Below are positions 8,322 through 17,476 of a DNA stretch of 64,000 nucleotides, piece after piece. How positions within the stretch are numbered: position 1 is the stretch's first letter; the number at the start of each line of letters is the position of its first letter. The stretch comes from Candidatus Cryptobacteroides intestinigallinarum (GTDB taxonomy: Bacteria > Bacteroidota > Bacteroidia > Bacteroidales > UBA932), in contig JADIMK010000074.1 in the NCBI GenBank assembly GCA_017694785.1, positions 1-64,000 on the forward strand, given 5' to 3'. The notes beneath the pieces are model-generated. The model did not search any database and had not been told where the DNA came from. It saw nothing but the letters and a program-made list of their open reading frames with translations. A program made the position numbers and the translations under genes.

Positions 8322-9434
8322 TTATTCCAGTTCGGGAGTCAGGTTCTGTGCATATTTGCGCCATTTGTCAATAAGGGCCTGCATGTCGTCAGGAATCGGA
8401 GAATCAAATGACATATATTGCTTTGTCCTCGGATGTACGAAGCCGAGCGTCTTGGCATGCAGTGCCTGGCGGGGAAGTATCTTGAAGCAGTTCTCTATGA
8501 ACTGCCTGTATTTGGCATAGATGGTTCCTTTACGGATCTCGGCACCGTCGTACCGTTCATCATTGAAGAGCGGATGTCCTATCCAGTTGAAGTGCACCCT
8601 GATCTGATGAGTTCGTCCTGTCTCAAGCTTGCATTCCACCACAGTGACATATCCGAATCTTTCAAGAACCTTGTAGTGGGTCACCGCATGCTTGCCGTGG
8701 TCTCCGTCCGGGAACACCTTGAATCTCATCCTGTCTGACGGGTCTCTGCCGATGTTGCCTGTGATTGTGCCTTCATCTTCCTTAAGGTTGCCCCAGACGA
8801 TGGCTACATATCTGCGGTCAATCGAGTGCACGAAGAACTGCTTTGCCAGATCCAGCTGTGCTTCTTCGGTCTTTGCGACGACAAGCAGCCCTGAAGTATC
8901 CTTGTCTATGCGGTGTACAAGTACCCCCATCCTTTCATCTTCTGCGTCAGGTCCCTGGCTTATTCCCAGATGCCAGGCAAGGGCATTTACAAGCGTTCCA
9001 GAGAAATGTCCGTGCCCGGGATGTACAACTAGACCGGCCGGCTTGTTGACAACAAGCAGGTCGTCATCTTCGTAGACAATGTCAAGTGGAATGTTTTCAG
9101 GCAGGATTTCAAGGCCACGCCTCTGGTACGGCATGACAAAAGTGACCACATCGCCGGGACGGACTATGCAATTGGCCTTTGCCACCTTGCCGTTGACCCT
9201 TATGTAGTCTTCCTTTATTGCAAGCTGTATCCTGTGTCTGGAGGTGTTCTCCATGTGTGTGGCGAGATATTTGTCCACACGCATAGGAGCCTGTCCCTTG
9301 TCAAGTTCGAAGCGGAAATGCTCTAACATTTCCTGCTCTTCGTCCTCGCATCTTACCTCATCGTCATCAGGAAGGTCTATGCCTGTCCCGTCAAGCAGAC
9401 TATCGTCTCCGCTAAAGATATCGTCTGTGTACAT
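8322..9434 (-). CDS. rluD: 23S rRNA pseudouridine synthase, RluA/RluD family
   Basis: The 370-residue protein has an acidic N-terminal extension (about 1-45), an S4 RNA-binding domain (about 50-110) and the RluA catalytic core with HRIDKDTSGLLVVAKT, whose Asp is the nucleophile. RluD modifies helix 69 of 23S rRNA; RluA, RluC and RluD cannot be separated with certainty from motifs, but domain order and the PASTA neighbour favour RluD. It starts 7 bp after the PASTA gene and is the last gene of the DUF362-PASTA-rluD cluster. It converges with the barrel gene; a weak stem at 8298-8325 is all that could stop transcription. Confidence 0.9.
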   Translation of the reverse strand: MYTDDIFSGDDSLLDGTGIDLPDDDEVRCEDEEQEMLEHFRFELDKGQAPMRVDKYLATHMENTSRHRIQLAIKEDYIRVNGKVAKANCIVRPGDVVTFVMPYQRRGLEILPENIPLDIVYEDDDLLVVNKPAGLVVHPGHGHFSGTLVNALAWHLGISQGPDAEDERMGVLVHRIDKDTSGLLVVAKTEEAQLDLAKQFFVHSIDRRYVAIVWGNLKEDEGTITGNIGRDPSDRMRFKVFPDGDHGKHAVTHYKVLERFGYVTVVECKLETGRTHQIRVHFNWIGHPLFNDERYDGAEIRKGTIYAKYRQFIENCFKILPRQALHAKTLGFVHPRTKQYMSFDSPIPDDMQALIDKWRKYAQNLTPELE

Positions 9435-9441
9435 CCTGTGT

Positions 9442-10269
9442 TCAGAATAATGCGTCTTCTACTGCAGTCGAGTCTTGAGGCATCGGCTTTTCCGGCACCT
9501 TGTTGACATCAGTCGTGAGATACAGAGTTACCGGGGAGCCCATGATGAGCGGCTCTTCTGTTGAAGCCGGGTACTGCCTGTATACTACAGCATCAAGAGA
9601 GTCAGAATAGTCCCTGACGGTATAGTCGAATACCAGATCCTGAACATTCAGAGAATTGTCCTGGACAGCGCTTACGGCTGACAGATATTTCATGCCTGTG
9701 ACATAAGGTACATATGTCATGTTGTCCATGTTGTTCAGTCCGAGGACAAGGTCTATCCTGGACTCACTTTCTACAGGGGTGCCAGGTTTGATTTCCCTGT
9801 TTTTGTAAAGCTGTTTCAGGACATTGTTGGTAGCTATGTCATCGACATATATCAAGGTCCCTGGATTGAGTCCTCTGGAAAGCAGTTCTGCCTTTGCCTG
9901 TCTAAGTGAATACCCGACAAGATTAGGCATGGTCACTTTCTTCGGCATCACCGCATTGATGGTAAGGAGGATCCTGCGTCCTTTCTTGACATGGGATCCC
10001 GCTTTCGGGTTCTGGGTGTAGACTGTCCCTCTTTCCATCCTTTTTATATATACGGAGTCTGTCACTTCTGCTCTCATGTCTCTTGCGGAGAGGTACTTTT
10101 CGGCTTCATCATACGACATGCCGGTCAGGTCAGGTACTGTTATTTCTTCATTGTGGTTCGTGACAGCCTTCAGAAGCATATTCGCTCCGAAGACGACGGC
10201 CAGCACAATGACAACAGCCAGGAGAATGTTCCTGGTTATCCAGTTCCAGAGGTATTTCTTTATTTCCAT
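9442..10269 (-). CDS. Membrane-anchored PASTA-domain protein
   Basis: The 275-residue protein has one N-terminal membrane helix (about 12-34, ILLAVVIVLAVVFGANMLL) followed by three PASTA-like repeats. The first two are clear (VPDLTGMSYDEAEKYL, MPNLVGYSLRQAKAEL), the third more divergent (VPYVTGMKYLSAVSAV). PASTA domains bind peptidoglycan fragments or D-Ala-D-Ala-like ligands in kinases and PBPs. There is no kinase domain here; the protein probably sits in the periplasm anchored to the inner membrane. The ATG at 10269 is preferred to a TTG two codons earlier. The C-terminus is Pro/acidic. The gene lies between a DUF362 gene and rluD, a known Bacteroidota arrangement. Confidence 0.85.
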   Translation of the reverse strand: MEIKKYLWNWITRNILLAVVIVLAVVFGANMLLKAVTNHNEEITVPDLTGMSYDEAEKYLSARDMRAEVTDSVYIKRMERGTVYTQNPKAGSHVKKGRRILLTINAVMPKKVTMPNLVGYSLRQAKAELLSRGLNPGTLIYVDDIATNNVLKQLYKNREIKPGTPVESESRIDLVLGLNNMDNMTYVPYVTGMKYLSAVSAVQDNSLNVQDLVFDYTVRDYSDSLDAVVYRQYPASTEEPLIMGSPVTLYLTTDVNKVPEKPMPQDSTAVEDALF

Positions 10270-10284
10270 TTTCAAGTCAGGAGA

Positions 10285-11448
10285 TTATTTTACGATGACA
10301 AGATCATATTTCCTGTTGCCAAGGCCTATCTTCTCTCCATGTTCCACTCCTGATTCCCAGTTTGTGTCAGGATGGACAAGGTGGAACTTGTCTTCTCCGG
10401 CATGGTGTCCGTTGTGGTCATGAGCGCATGAGCAACCGTTCTCTCCATTGTCCTGGCTCTTGTCCATGTCTGCGATCACATTCCTTTCAAGTGCCGGCGC
10501 GGCTTTCACCATATCTGCACATGCACAGTCCAGAGCTACAGGATCGAAGGAAGCCGCAATGCCGAGGTCAGGGACAATGGCTGCATCGTTGTGGTTCCAG
10601 CAGTCACAGTTCGGCGAGACATTCATTATGAAGTTGATATGGAACGCAGGCTTGTCCTTTACTACAGCCAGGGCATATTCTGCGATCTTGCGGTTGAGCA
10701 TATCTGAAGAGTCATAGCTGCTTACGGAGGCTGCATCGTGCTGGCATACAGCGATACACTGTCCGCATCCTACACATTTTGTGTAGTCTATGTGGGCAAG
10801 CTTGTCAAATACTTTGATGGCATCGTGGCGACAGTATCTTTCACATATCCTGCAGCCTATGCAGTTGTCGGCATTGATCACCGGCTGGGATGACGAGTGG
10901 AGCTCAAGCTTCCCTCCGACACTTGCCGAGCCCATTCCGAGATTCTTGAGCGCTCCTCCGAATCCGGTCTGCTCATGTCCCTTGAAGTGGCTCATTGAAA
11001 TAATGATGTCGGCATCGGCAATGGCCGCACCTATCTTAGGAGCCTTGCAGTATTCTCCGTCCAGAGGAATCTCCTTGTAGTCTGTACCCTTGAGGCCATC
11101 GGCAATGATTACGCAAGCATGAGCTGATATCGGATTGAATCCGTTGTCCATTGCCGCATGGAGATGGTCGACGGCATTGGACCTTCCTCCCGAATAAAGA
11201 GTGTTGCTGTCCGTAAGGAACACTTTCCCTCCGAGACTTTTTACAAGGTCGACGATCTTTGCCGCGTAGTTCGGCCTGATGAACGCAAGGTTGCCAGGCT
11301 CGCCGAAGTGTATCTTTATTGCAGTGAATTTCCCGTTGAAGTCAATGCTTTCGATTCCTGCACGTTTGACAAGTCTTATGAGCTTTGTCATAAGGTCGTT
11401 GCCTGGGGTAGTCCTCAGGTCTGTGAAAAATACTTGGCTCGTTTCCAT
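10285..11448 (-). CDS. DUF362 protein with two 4Fe-4S ferredoxin motifs
   Basis: The 387-residue protein combines a DUF362 domain (about 30-190; MSHFKGHEQTGFGGALKNLG) with two [4Fe-4S] clusters. The clusters are CIGCRICERYC and CVGCGQCIAVC at about 195-240. A second DUF362 half and a His/Cys-rich C-terminal stretch with HDHNGHH follow. Family members are predicted iron-sulfur oxidoreductases, but no reaction is established. No signal peptide is seen, so it is likely cytoplasmic. A promoter at 11470-11500 precedes it, making it the first gene of the cluster with the PASTA protein and rluD. The His-rich loop might bind metal (inference). Confidence 0.85.
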   Translation of the reverse strand: METSQVFFTDLRTTPGNDLMTKLIRLVKRAGIESIDFNGKFTAIKIHFGEPGNLAFIRPNYAAKIVDLVKSLGGKVFLTDSNTLYSGGRSNAVDHLHAAMDNGFNPISAHACVIIADGLKGTDYKEIPLDGEYCKAPKIGAAIADADIIISMSHFKGHEQTGFGGALKNLGMGSASVGGKLELHSSSQPVINADNCIGCRICERYCRHDAIKVFDKLAHIDYTKCVGCGQCIAVCQHDAASVSSYDSSDMLNRKIAEYALAVVKDKPAFHINFIMNVSPNCDCWNHNDAAIVPDLGIAASFDPVALDCACADMVKAAPALERNVIADMDKSQDNGENGCSCAHDHNGHHAGEDKFHLVHPDTNWESGVEHGEKIGLGNRKYDLVIVK

Positions 11449-11469
11449 CAGATAGAGATTTTACGGTTG

Positions 11470-11500
11470 CAAATTTAGCCAAATCACTACTTAAAACAAT
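11470..11500 (-). promoter_or_regulatory. Promoter of the DUF362-PASTA-rluD cluster
   Basis: On the minus strand ATTG (11497-11500), 19 nt, then TAAATTTG (11470-11477). The -33 element overlaps the last codons of the upstream lysE-type gene. Confidence 0.65.
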
Positions 11501-12144
11501 GGTCTTCCCATAAAAATGACTCTGAACAGGCCTTCTCCAAGAAGTGCTATGCCTATGACTATTACAGCCGCTCCTGTGAGGCGGCTTATCCATAGCAGGG
11601 AGTTGACCTTGAACTTCTTCCTGAAATGGCTCAGAAGCCATGTTATGAGGAACCAGTATGTCGCTGCACCCAGGCTTGTCGCGATGATGACTGGAGTCAC
11701 TGTCCACAGATGATTTTCTCCTGAATTCCCTATCCTGAAGAAGGCGAACAGGGCAAAGATGACCAGTATTGCGCCCGGGTTGGATAGTCCCATTGCCACG
11801 GCCTGCAGGAAATCTTTCATCATAGCTGTAGGGCTACCGCTGTCTGACTTGAGCTTTCTGAACGGGTCAGCCTTCATCATGAAGATGCCTATGACAGCAA
11901 CCGTAAGACCTCCTGTTATGAGTATCAGCTCCTTGTAGTCATTGAGGAACTTCTGGGCGATGGCAAGGAAGAATATGGCGATCACAGCGAAGAATGTGTC
12001 GACAAGGCATGCCCCCATGCCTGTGATGAATCCGGCTTTGTGCCCTTTGCTCAACGACTTCTGGATCACCAGGATAGCAATTGGTCCAATGGGCGCGGAT
12101 GCGCAGATCCCGATGAGAAAGGCCTTGAGTATAGTTATGAGCAT
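11491..12144 (-). CDS. LysE-family amino-acid or metabolite exporter
   Basis: The 217-residue integral membrane protein has about six hydrophobic helices. Its N-terminal motif, GICASAPIGPIAILVIQKSLSKG read in two parts, is diagnostic of LysE/RhtB transporters, which export basic or other amino acids. The substrate cannot be told. The ATG at 12144 is preceded by a -7 element (12163-12170). The gene ends immediately before the promoter of the DUF362 cluster and diverges from lnt. Confidence 0.9.
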   Translation of the reverse strand: MLITILKAFLIGICASAPIGPIAILVIQKSLSKGHKAGFITGMGACLVDTFFAVIAIFFLAIAQKFLNDYKELILITGGLTVAVIGIFMMKADPFRKLKSDSGSPTAMMKDFLQAVAMGLSNPGAILVIFALFAFFRIGNSGENHLWTVTPVIIATSLGAATYWFLITWLLSHFRKKFKVNSLLWISRLTGAAVIVIGIALLGEGLFRVIFMGRPLF

Positions 12145-12162
12145 AAGTCATGAATAAGAATA

Positions 12163-12170
12163 CAAAGTTA
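12163..12170 (-). promoter_or_regulatory. -7 element of the LysE-type gene
   Basis: TAACTTTG on the minus strand, 19 bp before the ATG. No -33 element is obvious. Confidence 0.5.
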
Positions 12171-12213
12171 TAAAAATTATCTGTCCCGATACGGTATTTA
12201 TTGGATAATGATT

Positions 12214-12221
12214 TATATTTG
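12214..12221 (+). promoter_or_regulatory. -7 element of lnt
   Basis: TATATTTG matches TAnnTTTG, 45 bp before the lnt ATG. No good -33 element. Confidence 0.45.
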
Positions 12222-12266
12222 TGCCGAATACATTTTCGCGGACAGGTGTCCGTCTTCTTCTGAAAA

Positions 12267-13958
12267 ATGAAAAATACCAAGACAATCAATGATATCCATG
12301 CAGACAGACCAGAAGCGGAGCGTGGCCCGCTGCTTCTGGTCTGGAGCCTTGTGCTGATGTCTGCGGCACTTATGTCGATACCTTTCCTGGTCCCTCACTG
12401 CGGCTTTCTTTCGCTCATCGGACTGGTCCCTCTCCTGATGATGGAGCGCATAGTGACACTATCCGGAATGCGCAGGGGATGGATATACCACTACAGTACA
12501 TTCGTGCTGTGGAATGCGGCGACTACATTCTGGGTATGCAATGCGACAGTAGGAGGCGGCCTGTTCGCAATCTTCGCCAATGCTCTGCAGATGTCTGTCA
12601 TATTCGGCCTGTTCCGCTACAGCAGGAAATTCTTCAGCGGAGCCTTGCCTTATATTTTTCTGGCTGCATTGTGGATTGCCTGGGAACGGCTGTATTTCAG
12701 TGCACAGATATCATGGCCGTGGCTGGTGCTCGGCAATTCATTCGCCAGGAACATACAGCTCGTCCAGTGGTATGAATTCACAGGACAGCTCGGCGGTTCT
12801 CTCTGGATATGGGCATCAAATCTTCTCATATTCGGCCTGATGACGGCTCTTTCGGACGGAAGCTGGGCATTCAGGTGGAATACAAAGGCAAAGGCTGTGT
12901 ATGTCAGTGCTCTCATTGTTGTGCTTGTCTCGCCTCCTGTCCTATCGAAGGTGATGTATGAAAATTACCATGAGACATCGGACCCGGTGGAAGTCCTTGT
13001 TCTCCAGCCTAATATTGATCCATACAACAAGTTCGAGGCGATGCCTCAGGACCAGCAGACGGCTCTTCTGCTGGACCAGATAAGGAAGGCTCTTCCCGAC
13101 AGATACAGGAAGGCAGGGGAAGACAGCGGTTATGTTGCAGCTCCGCTTCTGGCCGTGGCTCCGGAGACTTTTACCAGTGATGTGATAACCAATGACGTGC
13201 AGGGGGGACGGACATTCAGGAGATTTGTATCGTTCCTGAAGGATTATCCCGGAGTGAGCCTTCTTTTCGGCGCTTCTTCCTATACGTACATCTATTCAGA
13301 CCAGGCTCCGTCTGTAACTGCAAGGCGGATCACCGACGGGAAATGGTATGAGTCCCACAATTCGGCACTTGTTACTGACAGTTCCGGCCGGTACGGCCTC
13401 TTCCATAAGAACAAGCTGGTGCCGGCTGTCGAGATGACTCCTTATCCTGCATTTTTCTGCCGGGTGGACGATTTTCTTGGTGGAGTCATGGGCAGGTGCA
13501 TCGGGCAGGGTGATGTTTCTCTCCTGTACTGTCCTTATCCCGTCGGATGTGCCATATGCTATGAATCCGTCTATGGAGAATATTGTACGGAATATGTGAA
13601 AAAAGGGGCAGAACTGCTGGCTGTGATCACAAATGATGCATGGTGGAAGGATACACCGGGTTACAGGCAGCATCTCTCCTATGCTTCCCTGAGAGCTATC
13701 GAGACCCGGCGCGATATAGTAAGAAGTGCGAATACCGGCATATCGGCCCTGATAAACCAGAGGGGAGAGATATTGCAGAAGACTTCCTGGTGGAAGCCTG
13801 CTGTGATCAGGGGGACGGTGAATCTCAATGACGCCGAGACGTTCTTTGTCCGTAACGGAGATATTGTCGGGCGCATAGCTGTCTTTGTCTCGGGCCTGCT
13901 CCTGCTGTATCTTCTCATGCGCATATCTCTGCGTGGCCGGAAACCTCAGATTAAATAA
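12267..13958 (+). CDS. lnt: Apolipoprotein N-acyltransferase
   Basis: The 563-residue inner-membrane enzyme adds the third acyl chain to lipoproteins. An N-terminal block of membrane helices (about 25-225) is followed by a periplasmic nitrilase-like domain and a final helix. The catalytic triad is visible: Glu in APETF, Lys in FHKNKLVP and Cys in AICYESV. This suits the many lipoproteins encoded nearby. The N-terminus has a 25-residue hydrophilic lead, and ATG 12267 is the first good start after the -7 element. The next gene starts 10 bp after the stop. Confidence 0.95.
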   Translation: MKNTKTINDIHADRPEAERGPLLLVWSLVLMSAALMSIPFLVPHCGFLSLIGLVPLLMMERIVTLSGMRRGWIYHYSTFVLWNAATTFWVCNATVGGGLFAIFANALQMSVIFGLFRYSRKFFSGALPYIFLAALWIAWERLYFSAQISWPWLVLGNSFARNIQLVQWYEFTGQLGGSLWIWASNLLIFGLMTALSDGSWAFRWNTKAKAVYVSALIVVLVSPPVLSKVMYENYHETSDPVEVLVLQPNIDPYNKFEAMPQDQQTALLLDQIRKALPDRYRKAGEDSGYVAAPLLAVAPETFTSDVITNDVQGGRTFRRFVSFLKDYPGVSLLFGASSYTYIYSDQAPSVTARRITDGKWYESHNSALVTDSSGRYGLFHKNKLVPAVEMTPYPAFFCRVDDFLGGVMGRCIGQGDVSLLYCPYPVGCAICYESVYGEYCTEYVKKGAELLAVITNDAWWKDTPGYRQHLSYASLRAIETRRDIVRSANTGISALINQRGEILQKTSWWKPAVIRGTVNLNDAETFFVRNGDIVGRIAVFVSGLLLLYLLMRISLRGRKPQIK

Positions 13959-13968
13959 TTATATTGCA

Positions 13969-14583
13969 ATGAAAAGATTATTTGCTTCGCTTGTCCTTGT
14001 ATTCTGCATCGTATCAGCTGCAGATGCACAGGGTGACAGTTTCTACAGGAAATACCGCAATTTCAGCTGGTCATCGATGGGGATGGATTTCAACGGTGTC
14101 CGCCAGCATTCGGATATAGGAGCATCCTTTACATCCGGACGAACTTATTTCCTGCATGGGAAACCTATCGCCGGAATGCTTAAGATCGGGATAGATGCGA
14201 CCTGGTCAGACATCGCTTATTCGAGATATCAGGGCATAAGGTTCAATGATGGGATGCCTTACGGCGCCAGATGGCATCAGATCGAGTATTCTCTCCATGT
14301 CGGTCCTTCCATAGCATTGAATCCCGTCGGTAAGCTGAATATCAATGCTTATTTCCGATATGCACCTACATTCTCACTGAGGTATTCAAAAGGAGAAGGT
14401 GTGGCTCTTATGGGAAACTATGCTACAATGTTCGTTACCGGAGGGATGGTCTCATGGGGAATCATCGGTATAGGAGCTGAATACAGGTTCGGGGACTGCA
14501 GCTACCGCAACTTCATCGGAAACGAGGCTTCACCGGCCGGAATGTCCGGTTTCAGGGCTTTTGTCTCTCTCAGGTTCAAGTAG
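13969..14583 (+). CDS. Secreted protein, outer-membrane barrel-like
   Basis: The 204-residue protein has a signal peptide (MKRLFASLVLVFCIVSAADAQ) and alternating aromatic strands, ending in FRAFVSLRFK as small outer-membrane barrels do. I do not recognise a specific family. ATG 13969 is chosen because it starts the signal peptide; it lies 10 bp after lnt and is probably co-transcribed. Its last 54 bp overlap the 3' end of the convergent thioredoxin-protein gene, so both C-termini are encoded on opposite strands of the same DNA. Confidence 0.75.
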   Translation: MKRLFASLVLVFCIVSAADAQGDSFYRKYRNFSWSSMGMDFNGVRQHSDIGASFTSGRTYFLHGKPIAGMLKIGIDATWSDIAYSRYQGIRFNDGMPYGARWHQIEYSLHVGPSIALNPVGKLNINAYFRYAPTFSLRYSKGEGVALMGNYATMFVTGGMVSWGIIGIGAEYRFGDCSYRNFIGNEASPAGMSGFRAFVSLRFK

Positions 14584-16197
14584 AGACATATATCTGTCGG
14601 TGACAGTTCCTTTGCTGTCAATCTCAAATATGTACGGGAGCACTGTCAGGTCAAACGAGTCGAGAAGTTCTTTCGCTGTCCCGGGATAGGATGATGATAT
14701 GACATCCATGTCCACCAGCAGGAAGTCTGTCCTGTCACGTCTTCCTTTCATTTCCTGGAGCAATGAATCTGCTGCAGCAATCTCTGCTCTGCAGAATTCA
14801 CAACCTTCAGTGTGGAAAATGACTATTGTCCTGCGCGGAAGCCTGTCAAGCCTGTACATCCTTGTCTTTTCCTTTCCCGAGCTCTTTTTCAGTGTAGCCA
14901 TGACACTTATGCCAGGCACTTTTGACCCTATGGCAGCCCTGGACAGAAGCATGTGTGTAAGTTCTGCAAATCCCAGAACCTTGAGCGAATCGTCCGGAGT
15001 ATTCCAGATGTCGTTTCTGCCGGTTATGTATTTTTCAAGAAGGTAGCCTGTGGCACATTTCATCTGTCCTCCTCTCTTGAGAGGGAAATAGTAGAGCAGG
15101 TCTCCAGCCATCTGCTTGAACAGCAAGGTGTCCTTTGCCTGGGCAAGAGTCCTGTCGGCTATATGGTCAATGACGGCTTTGATCCCGTCGCAGTCCATTC
15201 CTGACCCGTCCGGGCTGAAAACACTCTCATAGAAGCTGTATGATTCATCTGATCCGTATTCAAGTGTCCGTGGAGCGAGCACTTTCTTAAGAAGCTCTTC
15301 CAGTGCCATGCTGTCCAGACCTCTTCCTCTGATGATGCCGTCCGGATCCACAAGGAAGATCCGTGGAGTCTGGATTATGCCGTATCTGATCAGCATGTCA
15401 GGGTCAAGATCCGGGTCCCAGAGATTGAATACCTTTGTCTGAGGTGCTGTAATGCTGAAGTTTTCGGCAGAATAGTCCGTCCATAGCTGACGGTTGTCCT
15501 GGGTGTAGATGGCATACAGGTCGACAGGATAGTTGCCGTTGTCCAGGATGTTGCGCAGCATGATGCTTTCCATCCTGCATTTCGGACATCCGGTGTCATA
15601 GAAGAACAGTATCTTCCACCTTCCGTCGCTGACTTTGGCTTTGCTTGAATCGGCATTGCTGCCATCGGTCCCCGTGTCGTCGGTGTCTCCGGCAGAAGAT
15701 GTGTCTGAAGGAAAAAGTATTTCAGGATTCCCGGAAATGTCTTCAAGTTTGAGCTCCGGGGCTTTCATTCCTATGAGTGAACTCCTGTTGAAGTCACAGA
15801 AGATCCTTGCTGCCATTTCTTCATCGGCACTCTTCATCCTGATGCTTCCGTTGCTGAACCATCTGTCAAATACATGGATTGCCACGGCTTCCAGCCCCAT
15901 TATTCCGGAATTCATGTAGTGCCTGAATATATCAACCGCTACAGTCTGTCTTACAAGAGAATCCCTGCAGGATCCTATGAGAAAGTCCGTTTCCCGGTTC
16001 TGTATCTCGACCGGCTCAATCTTTATGGCATCCAGATATTCTCCGAGCTTTGTCTTCAGTGCCTCTAGACCGGTGCCGGCAATAGCGGTGCTGTCGTCCT
16101 GGCATGACGGCCTGCTTTCAGGAGCAGCTGTACATAGTATTTCCGCTCCCAGCAGTAAGCCGGCAGCAGCAATGATATATTTGAGCCTATGAGCCAT
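14530..16197 (-). CDS. Exported protein with two thioredoxin-like domains (DUF5106/TlpA type)
   Basis: The 555-residue protein has an N-terminal signal peptide (about 1-25) and a helical DUF5106-like region. A TlpA-like thioredoxin domain carries CPKC (FFYDTGCPKCRME, about 200-215). A second one has CEFC (FHTEGCEFCRAE, about 465). Each CxxC pair could handle disulfides or reductant transfer in the periplasm. Between the two is an all-helical stretch without cysteine motifs. It is the last gene of the lon-ung-coaD run, 37 bp after coaD, and overlaps a convergent gene by 54 bp. The presence of two separate redox centres in one chain is unusual. Confidence 0.78.
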   Translation of the reverse strand: MAHRLKYIIAAAGLLLGAEILCTAAPESRPSCQDDSTAIAGTGLEALKTKLGEYLDAIKIEPVEIQNRETDFLIGSCRDSLVRQTVAVDIFRHYMNSGIMGLEAVAIHVFDRWFSNGSIRMKSADEEMAARIFCDFNRSSLIGMKAPELKLEDISGNPEILFPSDTSSAGDTDDTGTDGSNADSSKAKVSDGRWKILFFYDTGCPKCRMESIMLRNILDNGNYPVDLYAIYTQDNRQLWTDYSAENFSITAPQTKVFNLWDPDLDPDMLIRYGIIQTPRIFLVDPDGIIRGRGLDSMALEELLKKVLAPRTLEYGSDESYSFYESVFSPDGSGMDCDGIKAVIDHIADRTLAQAKDTLLFKQMAGDLLYYFPLKRGGQMKCATGYLLEKYITGRNDIWNTPDDSLKVLGFAELTHMLLSRAAIGSKVPGISVMATLKKSSGKEKTRMYRLDRLPRRTIVIFHTEGCEFCRAEIAAADSLLQEMKGRRDRTDFLLVDMDVISSSYPGTAKELLDSFDLTVLPYIFEIDSKGTVTDRYMSLLEPERDKSPETGHSGR

Positions 16198-16234
16198 TTG
16201 TAATCAAGGATATGTTGTCATGCAGGCCTGGAAC

Positions 16235-16720
16235 TCAGTCTCCAGTCTGCCTGATGAGCTCTTCAAGATTGACTCCTTCAGGAGCGAAAAGCGATGTGTC
16301 GCCATGGTGCTTGAGAAGGTCCCTGACCGCTGTGGATGAGATGTGTGCATATTCCTGTGCCGTAGGGATCAGGATAGTCTCGATCTCTGGCGCCAGTTTG
16401 CGGTTAGCGTCAGCGATCGACCTCTCGGTCTCGAAATCTATCATATTCCTTACTCCGCGCACTATATGCCTTATGCCTAGCTCTCTGCATATGTCGACAG
16501 TCAGATTGTCGTAATGGATGACAGATACTCCGGACATGCCGGCAGTGGCTTCCCTGATGATCTTCATCCTTACATCGGTGGGGAAGAATCCTAGCTTGTC
16601 GATATTTACGCCAATGGCCACAGTGACCTCGTCAAACATTGTCAGTGCCCTTCTGAGTATGTCAAGATGGCCTGCCGTGAACGGATCAAAGGATCCGGGA
16701 AATAATGCTTTAGTCTTCAT
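16235..16720 (-). CDS. coaD: Phosphopantetheine adenylyltransferase
   Basis: The 161-residue nucleotidyltransferase makes dephospho-CoA from 4'-phosphopantetheine and ATP, the penultimate step of CoA synthesis. The N-terminal FPGSFDPFTAGHLDI holds the TxGH-type ATP motif, and ISSTAVR near residue 130 matches the ISSTxVR signature. ATG 16720 gives the standard start MKTKALFPGSFDPF and the usual length. It sits 53 bp after ung in a minus-strand run with lon. Confidence 0.96.
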   Translation of the reverse strand: MKTKALFPGSFDPFTAGHLDILRRALTMFDEVTVAIGVNIDKLGFFPTDVRMKIIREATAGMSGVSVIHYDNLTVDICRELGIRHIVRGVRNMIDFETERSIADANRKLAPEIETILIPTAQEYAHISSTAVRDLLKHHGDTSLFAPEGVNLEELIRQTGD

Positions 16721-16773
16721 CTGATCTAGTCTTTTCTTAGCTTGCACAGCTGCCGGACGGCATCCGTGCTTTC

Positions 16774-17442
16774 CTACAGTTTCCAGTCTATCGGTGTCTT
16801 GCCTTCCGAAACCAGGATTTCATTGGTCTTCGAGAAATGCCTGCAGCCGAAGAATGCACCGCCTGCCAGTGGCGACGGATGGGCGGCCTCAAGGACATGA
16901 TGCCTGGATGTGTCAATGAGCGCTTTCTTGCTTCTTGCGAAATTGCCCCACAGGAGGAATACCACGCCGTCCAGATTGTCGGATATGTATCTTATGACAG
17001 CATCGGTAAACTCTGTCCAGCCTATCCGGCTGTGAGATGCTGCCTGTCCGGCTCGTACTGTCAGTATGGCATTGAGCAAAAGGACTCCCTGCCTTGCCCA
17101 GTTCTCAAGGTCAGGGCGTCCGCTCATAGTGATGCCCAGGTCGTCGTGGATCTCCTTGAAGATGTTCTTGAGGGACGGCGGAGCCGGCATATTGTTAGGG
17201 ACAGAGAAGGACAGTCCCATGGCCTGCCCCGGACCGTGGTATGGATCCTGTCCGAGGATGACTACCTTTACCTTGTCAACGGGAGTCAGTTCAAAGGCCT
17301 TGAAAATCTGCCTGCCTGGCGGATAAATGGTCTTTCCTTCCGTCTTTTCCTGGTGCAGATAGTTCACAAGGGATATGAAATACGGCTTTCCGAATTCATC
17401 TTTCAGTGCTTCTTTCCAGCTCTGTTCTATCTTGACATCCAT
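16774..17442 (-). CDS. ung: Uracil-DNA glycosylase
   Basis: The 222-residue family 1 enzyme removes uracil from DNA. The water-activating motif GQDPYHG holds D66, and the C-terminal HPSPLAGG loop holds the catalytic His. The ATG at 17442 (MDVKIEQSW) is preferred to an in-frame TTG two codons earlier. The gene lies 34 bp downstream of lon and 53 bp before coaD on the same strand. Confidence 0.96.
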   Translation of the reverse strand: MDVKIEQSWKEALKDEFGKPYFISLVNYLHQEKTEGKTIYPPGRQIFKAFELTPVDKVKVVILGQDPYHGPGQAMGLSFSVPNNMPAPPSLKNIFKEIHDDLGITMSGRPDLENWARQGVLLLNAILTVRAGQAASHSRIGWTEFTDAVIRYISDNLDGVVFLLWGNFARSKKALIDTSRHHVLEAAHPSPLAGGAFFGCRHFSKTNEILVSEGKTPIDWKL

Positions 17443-17476
17443 CTTCAATGTGTTTTCCTGACGGCCTTGTGCACTG

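Noticed and set aside
8298..8325. Bidirectional terminator between the barrel gene and rluD
   Set aside because: The stem has a two-base bulge and no T tract; listed only as a weak possibility in the rluD entry.
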